DNA of 64,000 bases from Ovis canadensis. Taxonomy: Eukaryota; Chordata; Mammalia; Artiodactyla; Bovidae. Location: assembly GCF_042477335.2 (NCBI RefSeq), contig NC_091246.1, positions 207,885,501-207,949,500 on the forward strand. Reading direction: 5' to 3'. Position 1 is the first letter of the stretch, and each line of letters starts with the position of its first letter. Under the pieces are notes generated by a model. The model saw nothing but the letters and a program-made list of their open reading frames with translations, had not been told where the DNA came from and made no database searches. Below are positions 1 to 10,025 of the stretch, one piece after another. The translations under genes were made by a program, and so were the position numbers.

Positions 1-99
1 TTCTAGGTAACAGTCTTAGAAATTTTCTTTCATTTAAAATGATATTTCTCATATTAATTAGATTACAGCATAACAACCACAGGATTTCAATGGCATTCA

Positions 100-440
100 A
101 GAAGAAACATTTCTGGACCTGGTGAATCTGCAGGTTGGTTGACGAGTAGCTGAACTAGATTGTTCTATTTGCATTAGCTGCGGATGGCACCCACCCATCC
201 AGGGGCCAGTTGCTATAGGCTGGACTTAGCCAGACAGCCCAGTTCTGACCTGCATGGACCTTTCTGTTGGGTCAAGTGAGTAACCAAGACATGCTCTTTT
301 CACAGCAATAGCAGAGACCCAAAAGCACAACTCAGTCACATAGGTACCTCCCAAGCCTCTGGTCACTTGTGCTTGCTAACATTCCACTGGCCATTGCAAG
401 TCACATGGACAAACAGAAAATACACTCTGGGGGAGTAACT
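100..440 (-). mobile_element. ancient LTR-like repeat relic (antisense)
   Basis: The stretch contains degenerate phrases such as ttccactggccattgcaag near 381 that recall the antisense strand of old mammalian LTR-type repeats (MaLR/ERVL-like). No intact LTR boundary or duplication is visible. The family is uncertain; it could be another ancient repeat or unique sequence. Confidence 0.3.
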
Positions 441-559
441 GCAAAGTCACCTGACAGAGGATGTGGTTACTGGGATCAGAAAAGAATAGTCTATTAATGT
501 AATCTGTGACATTTGCTGCAGAGGTGTTTGTAATAAGACAAAAAGAACCTAAACGTTCT

Positions 560-960
560 TCAGAAAAGGGAATGGGTAAATAGAGTGCGTGTTTCCATCC
601 ATCAGAGGGCTATATAGCAATGGAAATGAATAAACCAGAGCTACCTGTCTAAACATCAAAAACGAAATGTTGATTTTTAAAAAATTGCAGAATAAAATGT
701 AAAGCATAAAACCATTTCTGACGGGTTTTCATATGCTCCAGGCTATAGTGCGTATTGTTTAGAGATATGTACATATATAGTAAACTTGTAAAACAAGGAT
801 AAGAAAGATATACTTAAGCCTCAGGATAGTGATCTACTTCTGGAGAAAAAGAGAGACCAAATGGACCGTGGAAGGAGACAGTGGCCTCCTGCAGTATCTG
901 TGATAATCTATTTTTAAGATAAAAGATATGAAGCAAATGTGGGAAAACACTAACATCCAC
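560..960 (+). mobile_element. ancient L1 LINE 3'-end relic
   Basis: The order of segments matches the 3' end of old L1 elements in sense orientation: gctatatagcaatggaaatg (610-629), then an A-rich part, then a 'ggatagtgatctacttctgg' block (823-842) like the 'ggatagtggttacctctggg' of L1 3' UTRs. It is heavily diverged, and there is no poly-A tail or TSD. Confidence 0.42.
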
Positions 961-1021
961 TAACTCTGAATGCTGGATGAGACAGATACTTCTTATATTA
1001 ATCTGGAGATCTGGTGAGGAA

Positions 1022-1230
1022 GAGGTACTTATGGTGGCTCAGATGGTAAAAAATCTTCCTGCAATGCGGGAGATCCAGGCTCAATCCCTGGGTTGGGAAA
1101 GACTCCGTGGGGAAGGGAATGGCTACTCACTTCAGTATTCTTGCCTGGAGAATTCTATGGACTGAAGAGTCTCTCGGACTACAGTCCATGGGATCACAAA
1201 GAGTCAGACGTGACTAACATACTTTATCTT
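1022..1230 (+). mobile_element. Bov-tA SINE
   Basis: This is a tRNA-Glu-derived ruminant SINE. The tRNA-like head (ggtggctcagatggtaaa, 1034-1051) carries the pol III A-box region; the B-box region is degenerate (ggctcaatccc). The BovB-derived body follows (gtattcttgcctggagaatt) and the element ends in cacaaagagtcagacgtgac. A 10-bp direct repeat, tggtgaggaa, flanks it at 1012-1021 and 1231-1240 and is the TSD. Confidence 0.92.
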
Positions 1231-1355
1231 TGGTGAGGAAACAGTTATAAAGAACCAAGCAAATAATTTTGGGCCCTGGGACAGATTGTCCATTACAAAA
1301 CACCAGGAGATGCCATCATCCTCTCTCCTCCTATCCCATTCCCTGCCCAGATTTG

Positions 1356-1562
1356 GAAACTCCCTCATAGCTGAGCAATAAAGAATCTGCCTGCAATGCA
1401 GGAGACCCAGGTTCGCTCCCTGGGTCAATAAGGTCCTCTGGAGAAGGGAATGGCAACCCATTCCAGTATGCTTGCCTGGAGCAACCTACGAACAGAGGAG
1501 CCTGGAGGGCTACAGTCCATGGGGTCTCAAAGAGTCGGACACAGTTGAGCAACTAACACATT
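1356..1562 (+). mobile_element. Bov-tA SINE
   Basis: Second forward Bov-tA, 125 bp after the first. The head is decayed (the A-box area reads agctgagcaataaag) but gaatctgcctgcaatgcagg and the 3' body ending gagtcggacacagttgagca are clear. An imperfect flanking repeat (ccagatttg at 1347-1355, ccagatatg at 1563-1571) is probably the TSD. Confidence 0.9.
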
Positions 1563-1571
1563 CCAGATATG

Positions 1572-2239
1572 AATGCAAAGTAAATTAGACCAAATAAGAT
1601 GACCAAGAATGAGCAAATTTCATTCATCTTATTCTGATCACTTGGGGGCTCTGATTTTAAATCCCAGACACACAAACCACTGCTTGTTTTTCTAACATGT
1701 TTGGTTGCCTCATGAGTCAGCAAATCAAGTTACTAGGACGCAGATTCAAGGTGCCTTTGTGGAGAAGACTACAGCTTGGAAGGAGATATTTGCACTTACT
1801 TTTTTTTTTTTTCTTTTTAAATTAAACTTTTATCAGAACACCTCAGAGTCTCTTTCCATCCCTAGGGAAATGAAAAGGACTATTGTGGAAAGAAAATGAC
1901 ACCCAAATTTTGTTAGCGAATATTAGGAAAATTCTAAATTACAGCAGGGAAAAACTGCCCGATGGCCTGAAAGTATAGGGGAGTGTCAATGTGGGGGAGG
2001 GGAGCTAGGATGACTGCAAAGCTCTTCACTTGAAACATGTGAATAAAGCAAAAGCCAGAAAAAGAACATTGATTTTTAAGTAATATAAGGTTTGATACAT
2101 TTTTCCCCCAGCAGAGTTAAATTTTATTTTCACTGTGGTATTTCACTCAAAAGATGTTGGTTTGGAATTGAAATTCACATGCATATGAAAGAGCATATAA
2201 AAATTGTACAAGTATAACATCGCCTTTCTAGATGGGCTT
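1572..2239. other. no recognised gene or repeat
   Basis: AT-rich sequence with a poly-T run at 1800-1813. I see no gene, structural RNA or recognisable repeat. Confidence 0.5.
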
Positions 2240-2520
2240 TGCTCTTGATCCATGGATGGCTGTATTAGTATGTATTAACAGTAAACAGATGACATGTCTT
2301 TGAAACAGCCGCTTAATTGAAGAAAATGGGATTGTTGGATGCAAGGCCACGAAGGGGCTCGCCGGCATATTTTCCAGAGGCACTCAGCTTGAAATGAATG
2401 TCCTTGCCAATTTGCAACATTACATTCAACGTTAATCTGAATGGATTTTCAATGAAATAATTTTAGAGTTATTAGCTGTGATTTTGAAGTTGCTTACTGT
2501 GGTTATTAATAAAGGGAAAA
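2240..2520. other. repeat-free candidate conserved non-coding block
   Basis: No interspersed repeat is recognised. The block is rich in TAAT-type cores (gcttaattga, gttaatctgaatgg, gttattaataaa) and simple in composition without being low-complexity. Such content is common in developmental enhancers, but conservation cannot be judged from one sequence; this is a guess from composition. Confidence 0.22.
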
Positions 2521-2554
2521 TCTTTCCCCCGTCTTCAGCTCCTTTAGAGTTATT

Positions 2555-3120
2555 GATTATGTGGTTCTACTTTCCAAGCGCATCTTGAATTTGTCCACTT
2601 CTCTCCCTACCCACTGTCCCCACCCTCCCACTCTCATCCAAGCCACCCTCCTCTCTCAGAGGACAATCTGGTCTCCCCGTTGCCACTCTAGCCTCTTTCT
2701 CTCTATTCTCCACACAATAGCAAAAGAAATCTTTTTAGAATATAAATCTTGTCATACTATTCACCAGGGTTTCCCTGGTGGCTCAGATGGTAAAGAATCT
2801 ACCTGCAATGTGGGAGACCTGGGTTCGATCCCTGGGTTGGGAAGATCCCCCTGGAGGACATGGCAACTCACTCCTATAATCATGCCTGGAGAATCCCATG
2901 GACAGAGGAGCCTAGTGGGCTACAGTCCACGGGGTCACAAAGAGTCAGACACGACAGAGTGACTAAGCATACATGCAATTCAACTGTGAAAAAATCCTTC
3001 CTTCGCTTGTTTCCTATTTCCTTTAAAATCCTGAATATGGAGAAAATCCCATCTCCTGAGCTGACTCAACTCTCCCCTCACCCAGCCCCATTCTCCTGCC
3101 ATGGATGAGTTTCCATTCTC
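2555..3120 (+). mobile_element. L2 LINE fragment, split by a Bov-tA
   Basis: The sense strand follows the 3' part of L2: a pyrimidine-rich 'ccaccctcctctctc' portion, 'tggtctccccgttgccactc', 'attctccacacaatagc', 'aaatctttttagaatataaatcttgtcat', then after the SINE 'aaaaatccttccttcgc'. The Bov-tA at 2767-2976 sits inside it and is therefore younger. The downstream limit is approximate. Confidence 0.6.
2767..2976 (+). mobile_element. Bov-tA SINE with well-kept pol III boxes
   Basis: A complete forward copy with head ttccctggtggctcagatgg and B box ggttcgatccc matching the tRNA consensus, so this is one of the best-preserved internal promoters in the window. The body ends cacaaagagtcagacacgac. 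It is inserted into an L2 fragment. Confidence 0.93.
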
Positions 3121-3719
3121 AATCCAACTAACAGTACTTGCATATAAGAGAGTTTTAAAGTTCTGCAAAGTCCATCATGCCCCCATTTGGAGAAATGTCA
3201 CAGATCCCTTTCCCCCAAGCTTCTGTCTGTCCAAGGCAACCACATGCAAGCATTTCAGCTGATCCTCTGGGATTTTGCTCCCACATCTCTAAACACCATG
3301 ATTTTAAGGCTACTTTTACTTGTATTTTTAACATAGTCTATTGAGTTCTTACTGTGGAAGATGGGAATTTGTTTTCCTCCCCTCCCCTCCAGACCCTCCC
3401 TCAACACCACCCAGCCCATCGCTTGTCTTTCCAACATAGTTACCTCCTCATTGTCATTGGATCAATACTCTGTGTTTACATCATTTGGGCTATGTAAACA
3501 TATTTGCAGCTAAGCCATATAGTATCAAAGATTACTTCTTTTCCTGACTAACTTTGAATTTTCCTAGATAATTGTCTTTTTTTCCCACTGGCTTGACTTT
3601 CTTATCATTACGTCAACCCTCAGCTTCCCCTCAGGTGTGCGAAAATCTTCTCCCTACTTGCAAACAATGAAATGTATGTCTGTTTGGTATCTGTGAACCT
3701 ACTATAAAGCACAAAGGTT
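3121..3719. other. no recognised gene or repeat
   Basis: No gene or named repeat is seen. It contains the paired forkhead-like motifs listed separately at 3473-3500. Confidence 0.45.
3473..3500. promoter_or_regulatory. inverted pair of forkhead-type motifs
   Basis: TGTTTACA (3473-3480) and its exact reverse complement TGTAAACA (3493-3500) are separated by 12 bp. Each matches the FOX-family core GTAAACA. A POU-like atttgca follows at 3502-3508. Binding is inferred from motif match alone; an 8-bp inverted repeat can occur by chance in 64 kb. Confidence 0.25.
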
Positions 3720-3898
3720 CAGCTCAGTGCTCTGTGATGACCTAGATGGGTGGGATGGAGGTGGGGGGTGGGTGGGAGGCCCAAGAGGAGAAATATATGT
3801 ATACATATATCTGATTCACTTTGTCATACAGCAGAAATTAACACGACATTGTAAAGCAATTATACTCCAATTTAAAAAAAAATTATACAGGCCCAGAA
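3720..3898 (+). mobile_element. L1 LINE 3' end (ruminant type)
   Basis: A 5'-truncated L1 tail. It starts near 'gatgacctagatgggtggga', passes through the purine-rich 'ggtgggaggcccaagagg', then 'ctgattcactttgtcatac', 'agcagaaattaacacgac' and 'tgtaaagcaattatactcc', and ends in a short poly-A. This is the typical artiodactyl L1 3' UTR. Confidence 0.8.
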
Positions 3899-3989
3899 AA
3901 AAAAATTATCTTCTCCTGCTCCATCTTCTACATCTGATGAGGGGCTGTCATGCTGGGGTGGCCCTTTGTTTATCGTTTTAGTGGAATCT

Positions 3990-4440
3990 CAGGAGCAACC
4001 GAAGTAAATGCATGTGTCCCATTTGTCATCTTTACCCACACTTCCTGGCTTTCTTTCTCTCTCTCTCTCTCCTTTCGTTTTCTTTTTGGCTGCATCTCAT
4101 GGCGTGTGGGACCTTTGTTCTCTGACCAGGGCTCATACCCACACTTCTGCAGTGGAAGGTGAAGTCTTAACCACTGGACCATCAGGGACATGCCCCCTAG
4201 CTTTCTTTCAGATCCTCTCTCCTGTGCCCAGGGTCTTCACACAAGCTGTTTTCCTCAAATCTTCTCCCTGTTTCCTCTTTGCTTCATCTCTTCTCATGCT
4301 TTAGATTTGAATTTAGAAGTTACTTCTTCAGAGACATTCCCTGATTTCCCAACCCGCCATCCTCATTATGCTTCATAATAATATTCAGTACTTTTTCTGC
4401 ACAGCACTTCTCCTAAGTGTCAGTACAGTGCAGTAATAAC
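3990..4440 (+). mobile_element. L2 LINE 3' region, split by a CHR SINE
   Basis: After the SINE the sense strand follows L2: 'cagggtcttcacacaagctg', 'gaagttacttcttcagagac', 'attccctgatttccc'. The part before the SINE (3990-4047) is shorter and less certain. Confidence 0.6.
4058..4199 (-). mobile_element. CHR-type tRNA-Glu SINE (reverse)
   Basis: Read on the minus strand this is a CHR SINE of whales and ruminants: tRNA-like head with the 'ccagtggttaagact' block (complement of agtcttaaccactgg, 4163-4177), then the 'ggctgcatctcatggcgtgt' tail region at 4088-4107, then a decayed T/C-rich tail. A perfect 10-bp TSD gctttctttc lies at 4048-4057 and 4200-4209. Confidence 0.82.
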
Positions 4441-6359
4441 TAGAAATGTGTTTTCTTCCCTCCACAACTTATATATGACCTTTTCCCTAATCAGACACAT
4501 CCATTTACTCAAGGACAAGTAGAATTTTTATAAAGAGAGTGACAAGAGCAAGAAAAATTTAATGTTTAGTTTTTTGACTTCCAACAGAGGCTTGTGAAAA
4601 TTAAAAGGGCATGTTGTGAGGACTGGGGTGGAGAGCAGGGGTGATGCTGTCACCTGAGAAGAGATGCTGGGGACCAAGTGAAGAAGAAATATGGGATCAG
4701 GGAGCCCTGGGAGGGAGGAGCAACACATAGACGGGGGTGGTACAATAAATATTTGGCAACCTGATACTAGTATTCAGTAGTATATAAACTGATGCAAAAA
4801 TCAAAAATTAAGAACAGATTCCCTTTTACTGCCTCAGTTATTGAAACTGGAGTATAAAACTATTTACCATGAAACCTAAGTTGCAGCAAAATTCATTTGT
4901 TAAACCATTCTAACAATTCCCAAAGCATTTGTTGGGTTACAGCAATTGATGGCATGCATGTGTGTTTGCTGCAGCTGTCGCTGTCTAAGGAAGCTTTTCT
5001 GTGCTCCCCCTGCCACTTCCCCAGGGCCCCTCTCTGATTTCAACTGCAGCTAAGCTAGTTGGTTCCCATGCACACTGTCAGCGTCCCAACACAAGAGCCT
5101 GCTAATCTCTCCACTTTTCTGCCTCAGGGCTCTCCCTGATACCCCAGGAGTTCACCCAGCTCATATCCTGGAAATCCCCAGAGAGAACACCACAGAGACA
5201 ATCTCAGACAATGCTTAAACACCTGTCAACGGGAAACGATGCTCCAGATGCCCATCCTTTGGGAAGACTACTCTGGGAAGGTGTGTTCTATGTGGTTTCT
5301 CAAAGGGTTCCCAGCAGAATCGGGCCCCAGTTGTCCACAGTGAAAACCATCCCATTTGCTGGCTTCTGTTCCTTCCCCATCTCATTCTTTCCACTCCTTC
5401 CTTCCTGCTCTCTGGGATCACCTTTCAAACAGCCTACCTGTACCCAAGTCCTTGTCTAAGGTTCTGCTTTGGAGAGAAACCCAAACTGAGATGCTCTCTG
5501 AATTGTATCCTGTAATGAGTCATGTTTTGATATCAGGAATTGCATCAAACTCTTTCAAAGACTTTCCCATTGCCGTGGTAAGTGTTAGATGCATGGGAGC
5601 CTCTGAGGACCTGAGTGATGGTTTGTGCAGCTGCCCCCATCTCAGCTCAGCTGTGTCCACTGCTCTCTAGGCCTCTTGCCAGTCTCTCTCTGCTAGCAGC
5701 AGTAGACAAGCCAGATGGAGGGGTTGATAAGGGGAGGAGAGAAAGAAGGAGTGAGAGGGGTGAGCAGTTAGAAGATGCAACACACAGAGAGAGGAGAACC
5801 AAAAGAATAGAAGTAAAAGAAAAGAACACACAAATAGCACTTAATTGACAAGTGGGCAAAAGCTTGCCATTCTCATCGCATAGAGGTGAGTAGGGCTCAT
5901 GCTGGGGCTTGCTCTGCACATCTGCCCCGGTGAAAGAGAGAGTGGCATCTACCAGGGAATGAGGAAGTGGACTGGTTTCTCTGCTCAGGGGAGGAGAGGT
6001 GACAGAGATGACTCATGTCATCACTTATGGGGGCACACAGTTTCCTGGCCAATAAATAGGGTCCTAAGCAGAGCTGTTCGGGAGTAGCTGCCCCCAACCA
6101 AAGGATATAGTACCAAATAAAACAAAGGTTTTGAAACCACTGGAGGTGGTATTGCCTACACAAATTCCAGTCTGTGCAACAACCCCCAGAAGGCTATTCA
6201 ACCTCTACCTGAACCTGGACCCTGCCTCTCCCCTTGGGCAGAGTTAGGCATTCCTTAGGGCCTTACAAAATAGGTCTTCCTCAGCTCAGCCCTGTGGTGC
6301 TGCCTCCCCCAACAAGGCTTTAGGAACTGGAGTGAGAAATGTGTTCACTAACTAGACAG
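4441..6359. other. no recognised gene or repeat
   Basis: About 1.9 kb without a repeat I can name. It includes a purine-rich tract around 5715-5830 and a TAAT-containing AT-rich part at 4740-4960. Open frames here are under 110 codons, overlap on both strands and show no domain; I do not call them genes. Confidence 0.4.
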
Positions 6360-6475
6360 GGGGAGTCCTTTCACAGTGTGTATGTGTGTGTATCAAGTCA
6401 TCACAATGTACATTGTAAATGTCTTACAATTTTGTATGTCAATTGCACTTCAATAAAGCTAACATAATGACAATA
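6360..6475 (+). mobile_element. old L1 3'-end tail
   Basis: The order 'tatcaagtcatcacaatgta', 'cattgtaaatgtcttacaat', 'tttgtatgtcaattgcac', 'ttcaataaagct' follows the 3' terminus of mammalian L1 (tatcaaatcat... caataaagct). A short TG tract precedes it. The element is heavily 5'-truncated. Confidence 0.58.
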
Positions 6476-6949
6476 ACAACAACTTTAGAAACTGGAGGCA
6501 ACCTTTCAACATCTAAAATAAATAACCGAAAGTGCATGGCAAGTCCTGCTGATCTGCACTCCCTAGTGCCGAAACCAGAAAAACAAGTCTCAGTTCTACA
6601 GTGCAAGGAATTTCTCTGATAAAATCATGCTCACGGTTTTATGAGCTTTACGGTTTTCTCATCACACATGCTGAGATGTACATTATTTATTTAGTTATAC
6701 TGGATATTGCAATTACTCATATTATTTCCCAACTGGTATGAAAATACTTCCATATTTTGATAACTAGTACAGTCAAACCAGTGAACCTACAGATGATCAG
6801 TCCTACCTGCAGTCTTCCATTCCAAGATAGGCCTGAACAGCTCAGTACATAAGCCAGAAAACCACCTTTCCATCCCTAAGGTTGTCAAACCCCATCCAAA
6901 TTTTAACATAAGGAATTCACCCACCTCCTTCCTTCCAATGTCCTTTCAG

Positions 6950-7255
6950 AAATAGATGGGAGGGAGGGTTAAGAGAGAGAGGATGGTGGTTTAGTCACTA
7001 AATCGTGTCCAACTCTTGCAAAATCAAGCTCCTCTGTCCATGCAATTTCCCAGGCAAGAATACCAGAGAGGGCTGCCATTTCTTTCTCCATGGGATCTTC
7101 CCAACCCATGGATCAAACCTGTGCCTCCTGCATTGGTAGGTGGATTCTTCACCCCTGAGCCACTCAGGATTCTACATATACCAGATAAACTTTGTTATAC
7201 AGCAGAAACTAACGCAGCATTGTAAAGCAATTATACTTCAATAAAAATATTAAAA
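6950..7255 (+). mobile_element. L1 LINE 3' end, split by a Bov-tA
   Basis: The purine-rich 'agatgggagggagggttaag' at 6953-6972 matches the L1 3' UTR immediately upstream of 'catataccagataaactttg', 'agcagaaactaacgcagcat', 'tgtaaagcaattatacttc', 'aataaaaatatt'. The two halves are separated by a reverse SINE. Confidence 0.7.
6982..7168 (-). mobile_element. Bov-tA SINE (reverse) inside L1
   Basis: The reverse complement shows the Bov-tA body and head; on the plus strand: tagtcactaaatcgtgtcc (6994-7012), caggcaagaataccagag, ggatcttcccaacccatgg, ggtggattcttcacccctga. The B-box equivalent is ggtttgatcc. A short aggat repeat (6980-6984, 7166-7170) may be the TSD. Confidence 0.9.
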
Positions 7256-7264
7256 AATAAATAG

Positions 7265-7960
7265 AGGTAGGACCTTGTTTCTGCTGCTGTGTAACAAATC
7301 ATCCCCAAACGTATGGCTTAAAACAGACATGTATTATTACATTTAATGGTTCTCAGAATTGAGTTTCATCTGGCTAGTTCTCACTTGGGGTCCCTCAAGG
7401 GGTTGCTATAGAATGTCAGCTGAGGCTGGTCATCAAAAACTTGACTGAGTGGGACATGCAAGAGGGCTTCTTTACCCACATGATTATTCCCGGGCTGGAG
7501 ATGCCTGAAACACTGGAGGCTGTCCAGGCACTTCTCTCCCAACCTGGCCTCTCCCTAGAGCTAGCCCAAGCTTTCTTACAGTGTGAAGAACTCAGGCTAA
7601 TGGCTGGTTTATCTCAGAGTGAGCCTCCCTAAAGACCAGGTATAAGGCTTCTTCTGACCTAGTTTAGAAGCCACACCCTGAAACTTCTGCCATATCCTCT
7701 TGGTGCTAAAGAATCCGCCTGCCAATGCAGGAGACATAAGAGATTCAGGTTTGATTCCTGGGTTGGGAAAATCCCCTGGAGGAGGGCATGGCAACCCACT
7801 GCAGTATTCTTGCCTGGAGAATCCCAGGACAGAGGAGTCTGGTGGGCCACAATCCATGAGGTCACAGAGAGTCAGACACAACTGAAGTGACTTAGCATGC
7901 CTGCATGTTCCTGGTTACAGGCAAGTTACAGGTTAGCCAGGTTGAAGTGAGAGGATAATG
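7265..7960 (-). mobile_element. ancient LTR-like repeat (antisense), split by a Bov-tA
   Basis: It begins 'ctgctgctgtgtaacaaatc' and 'aaacgtatggcttaaaacag', which resembles the reverse complement of the MLT1-type LTR end ('ttttaagccac...gttacagcagcc'). The rest ('tcagctgaggctggtcatc' and the C/T-rich part) fits an old MaLR or related LTR. Diverged; family uncertain. The SINE at 7695-7897 interrupts it. Confidence 0.42.
7695..7897 (+). mobile_element. Bov-tA SINE
   Basis: A forward copy whose head is partly lost (cctcttggtgctaaagaatc), with a clear middle (gggttgggaaaatcccctgg) and 3' part (gtattcttgcctggagaatc, gtcagacacaactgaagtga). Confidence 0.9.
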
Positions 7961-8099
7961 CAGAACTGAATCCTGGGAAGCTCAATTCATTGAGGGCTAT
8001 CTTTTGGGGACTATTTACCAAGGGCCTTGATATTCATGGGGTGAATGGTAGTGAGACAATGTACTTGGGTAAGACCAGACATTAGCAAAACCTACCCAT

Positions 8100-8620
8100 T
8101 TTGCTTAAATGTATATTTACTTGTGTGATCATGTGTTTGATTCATTCTGTCCAGATCAGGGGCTGGCATAGTTTTTCTGTAATAATAAATATTTTGTGCC
8201 AGATAGTAAATATTTTAGGTTTTGTGCTCCAAGTAGTGTCTATTCAGTTCTGCCTTTCTGGAGTGAAAGTAACCAGAAACAATATGTAAATAAATGGGTG
8301 TGGCTGTCAAAATAAAACTTTATTTATGAACACTAAAATTGGAATTTCTTATAATTTTCCTGTATCAAATTACTGTGCTTTTTAAAAAATTTTTTTAATT
8401 TTTTTTTTTTTGACCATTGAAAAATGCAAAAGCTGTTCTCAGCTTGCAAGCAGAGTAGAAATGGGCAGCAGGCCAGATCTGGCCCATGGGCTATAATTTT
8501 CCAACCTCTGGTCTAGACTAAGGCAGGGACCATGCCTGCCTTAACCACCCTTATAAACCCTATATTTAGCATGTCATAGCCGTGCTCAATAAATATTTAT
8601 TGAATGAATGAATAGTTGAT
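8100..8620 (+). mobile_element. L2 LINE 3' end, split by a hAT element
   Basis: 'aaggcagggaccatgcctg' (8520-8538), then 'gctcaataaatatttattga' and (tgaa)n at 8584-8611 form the 3' terminus of L2. The 5' part lies before the hAT insertion at 8157. Confidence 0.72.
8157..8510 (+). mobile_element. non-autonomous hAT DNA transposon (MER3-like)
   Basis: It begins caggggctggcatagttttt and ends ...ccaacctctg, giving imperfect terminal inverted repeats that start CAG(G)GG and end CCTCTG. Inside, 'gccagatagtaaatatttta', 'gggtgtggctgtcaaaata', 'aaaactttatttatgaacac' and 'ggccagatctggcccatggg' match the well-known hAT MER family. Flanking 8-mers gtccagat (8149-8156) and gtctagac (8511-8518) agree at 6 of 8 positions, as expected of an old 8-bp hAT TSD. 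No transposase is present. Confidence 0.7.
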
Positions 8621-9119
8621 TTATAAACAAATTCAAAAACCTGAAATAAAAATTTCTTTGAAAAGGCTTTATTGCTCACCTTGACATCAATCTCTTCTAC
8701 TTAAAGCCTAGATCAAAAATTACTTTTGCAGCTTCATTGACATTGTTCTGGAAATATAGCAGTATCAGTACACCCAAGTCTCATTTCCCCATGTTAAATG
8801 CGACCAGAGTACCTGGAATAATCAGAGATTTCAATACTAAAGAGTGATGGAGGTTTACTGCCTCCTCATCTTCTCACAGCAATGCAAGCACAGGCCGTGA
8901 ATCAGTGGCATCATAGCTCCTCAGCCACATGCTGCTATTTAAGTGCTGGCAGTGTGACACCATAAAATCCTAGAATCGCCGAGTTGTCCTGGAGACTCTT
9001 GCTCACATCATCTTATTTTCCAGCTCTCCTACAGGACATCCCTGAATGGATGCCCTAACCACAGGACTCGGTGCCAAACCAATGGTCTTCCCCTTTTGCA
9101 TTCCCACCAGCTCTTCCTC
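8621..9119. other. no recognised gene or repeat
   Basis: About 500 bp without recognised repeats, RNA genes or convincing coding potential. Confidence 0.45.
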
Positions 9120-9640
9120 TTGACTTCCGTGTTTCTATTAAGGGCGCATCAGTCCTCAATTCCTGAGGCTCAAAACTTTCTTTTTTCTCTCCCTCTGTTA
9201 TCCTATCTTCTCATTGCTACAGGCCCAGTTCCGATGCCATTAATTCTCATCTAGATCTAGACTAATGTAATCTCCTAGCCATTCTCTCCCCCTACTCAAC
9301 TCCCCTACCTTTTCCCTCTCTTACCTCCAACACAGCTATAAATCCTAAAGCAGGAGTAACCCTCAGTAACACTTAATAGTTCCTGCCTTGTTTTATTTTT
9401 ATTTGAGGGGCCATATTCTTCAAGTGTAAATCTGATCACATCACTTGAGTGTTCTAAAACCTTTAACGATCGTCCATTGACAACCTATTTAGACAACTTC
9501 CTCAGCCTAACATTCGAGGACTTCTAAATTAACTTCTAACCTAACTTCCAACCTCGTCACTCATATAGAGCCTACATTTTTGGCAAGGCAGGAGTGGAAG
9601 AGGCTGTTTGTCTCCCAATATTTATTCTTTCCTTTTTCCT
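9120..9640 (+). mobile_element. L2 LINE fragment
   Basis: The sense strand follows L2: 'cattaattctcatctagatc', 'taatctcctagccattctc', then 'aaatctgatcacatcacttg', 'agtgttctaaaaccttta', 'cgatcgtccattgacaacc' (the usual 'cttcaatggcttcccattgc' region), 'ttcgaggacttctaaattaa'. Strongly diverged. Confidence 0.6.
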
Positions 9641-9649
9641 TAGAAATAG

Positions 9650-10025
9650 CACTTATTTTTTTACATGGACCCAAGGCCACCACATTTCCCAGCTTGTCTT
9701 GCCACTAGACATGTCCATTTGACAAAGTTCTAGAAAATAGGATATAAGCAGAAATGTGTGCAACTTGTGAGGAGTACCCTTTAAATGGTAAGGAGTTTGC
9801 CCTTTTTCATTTCTTCCATAGAGTTAGGCAGAATGTGGATACAATGGCTGGAACTTGGGCTGCCATCTTGAACTGTAAAAAACCACATGTTAAGAATGGC
9901 AACACAACATAATAGAAAGAGCCTGAGTTTTTGTTGCTCACAGAGTCATTCTACCAAAACTGAACTCTCTATTTTTGGACTTCTTTATATGAAAGAAAAG
10001 TAAACTTCTATCTTGCTTAAGCCAC
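9650..10025 (+). mobile_element. ancient repeat relic with an LTR-like 3' end
   Basis: 'ggctggaacttgggctgcca' (9846-9865), 'cttctttatatgaaagaaa' and 'aaacttctatcttgcttaag' (10003-10022) resemble an old mammalian repeat that ends in an 'aataaacttctatcttgtttaagccac' phrase. I cannot assign the family; it may be an LTR. Confidence 0.32.
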
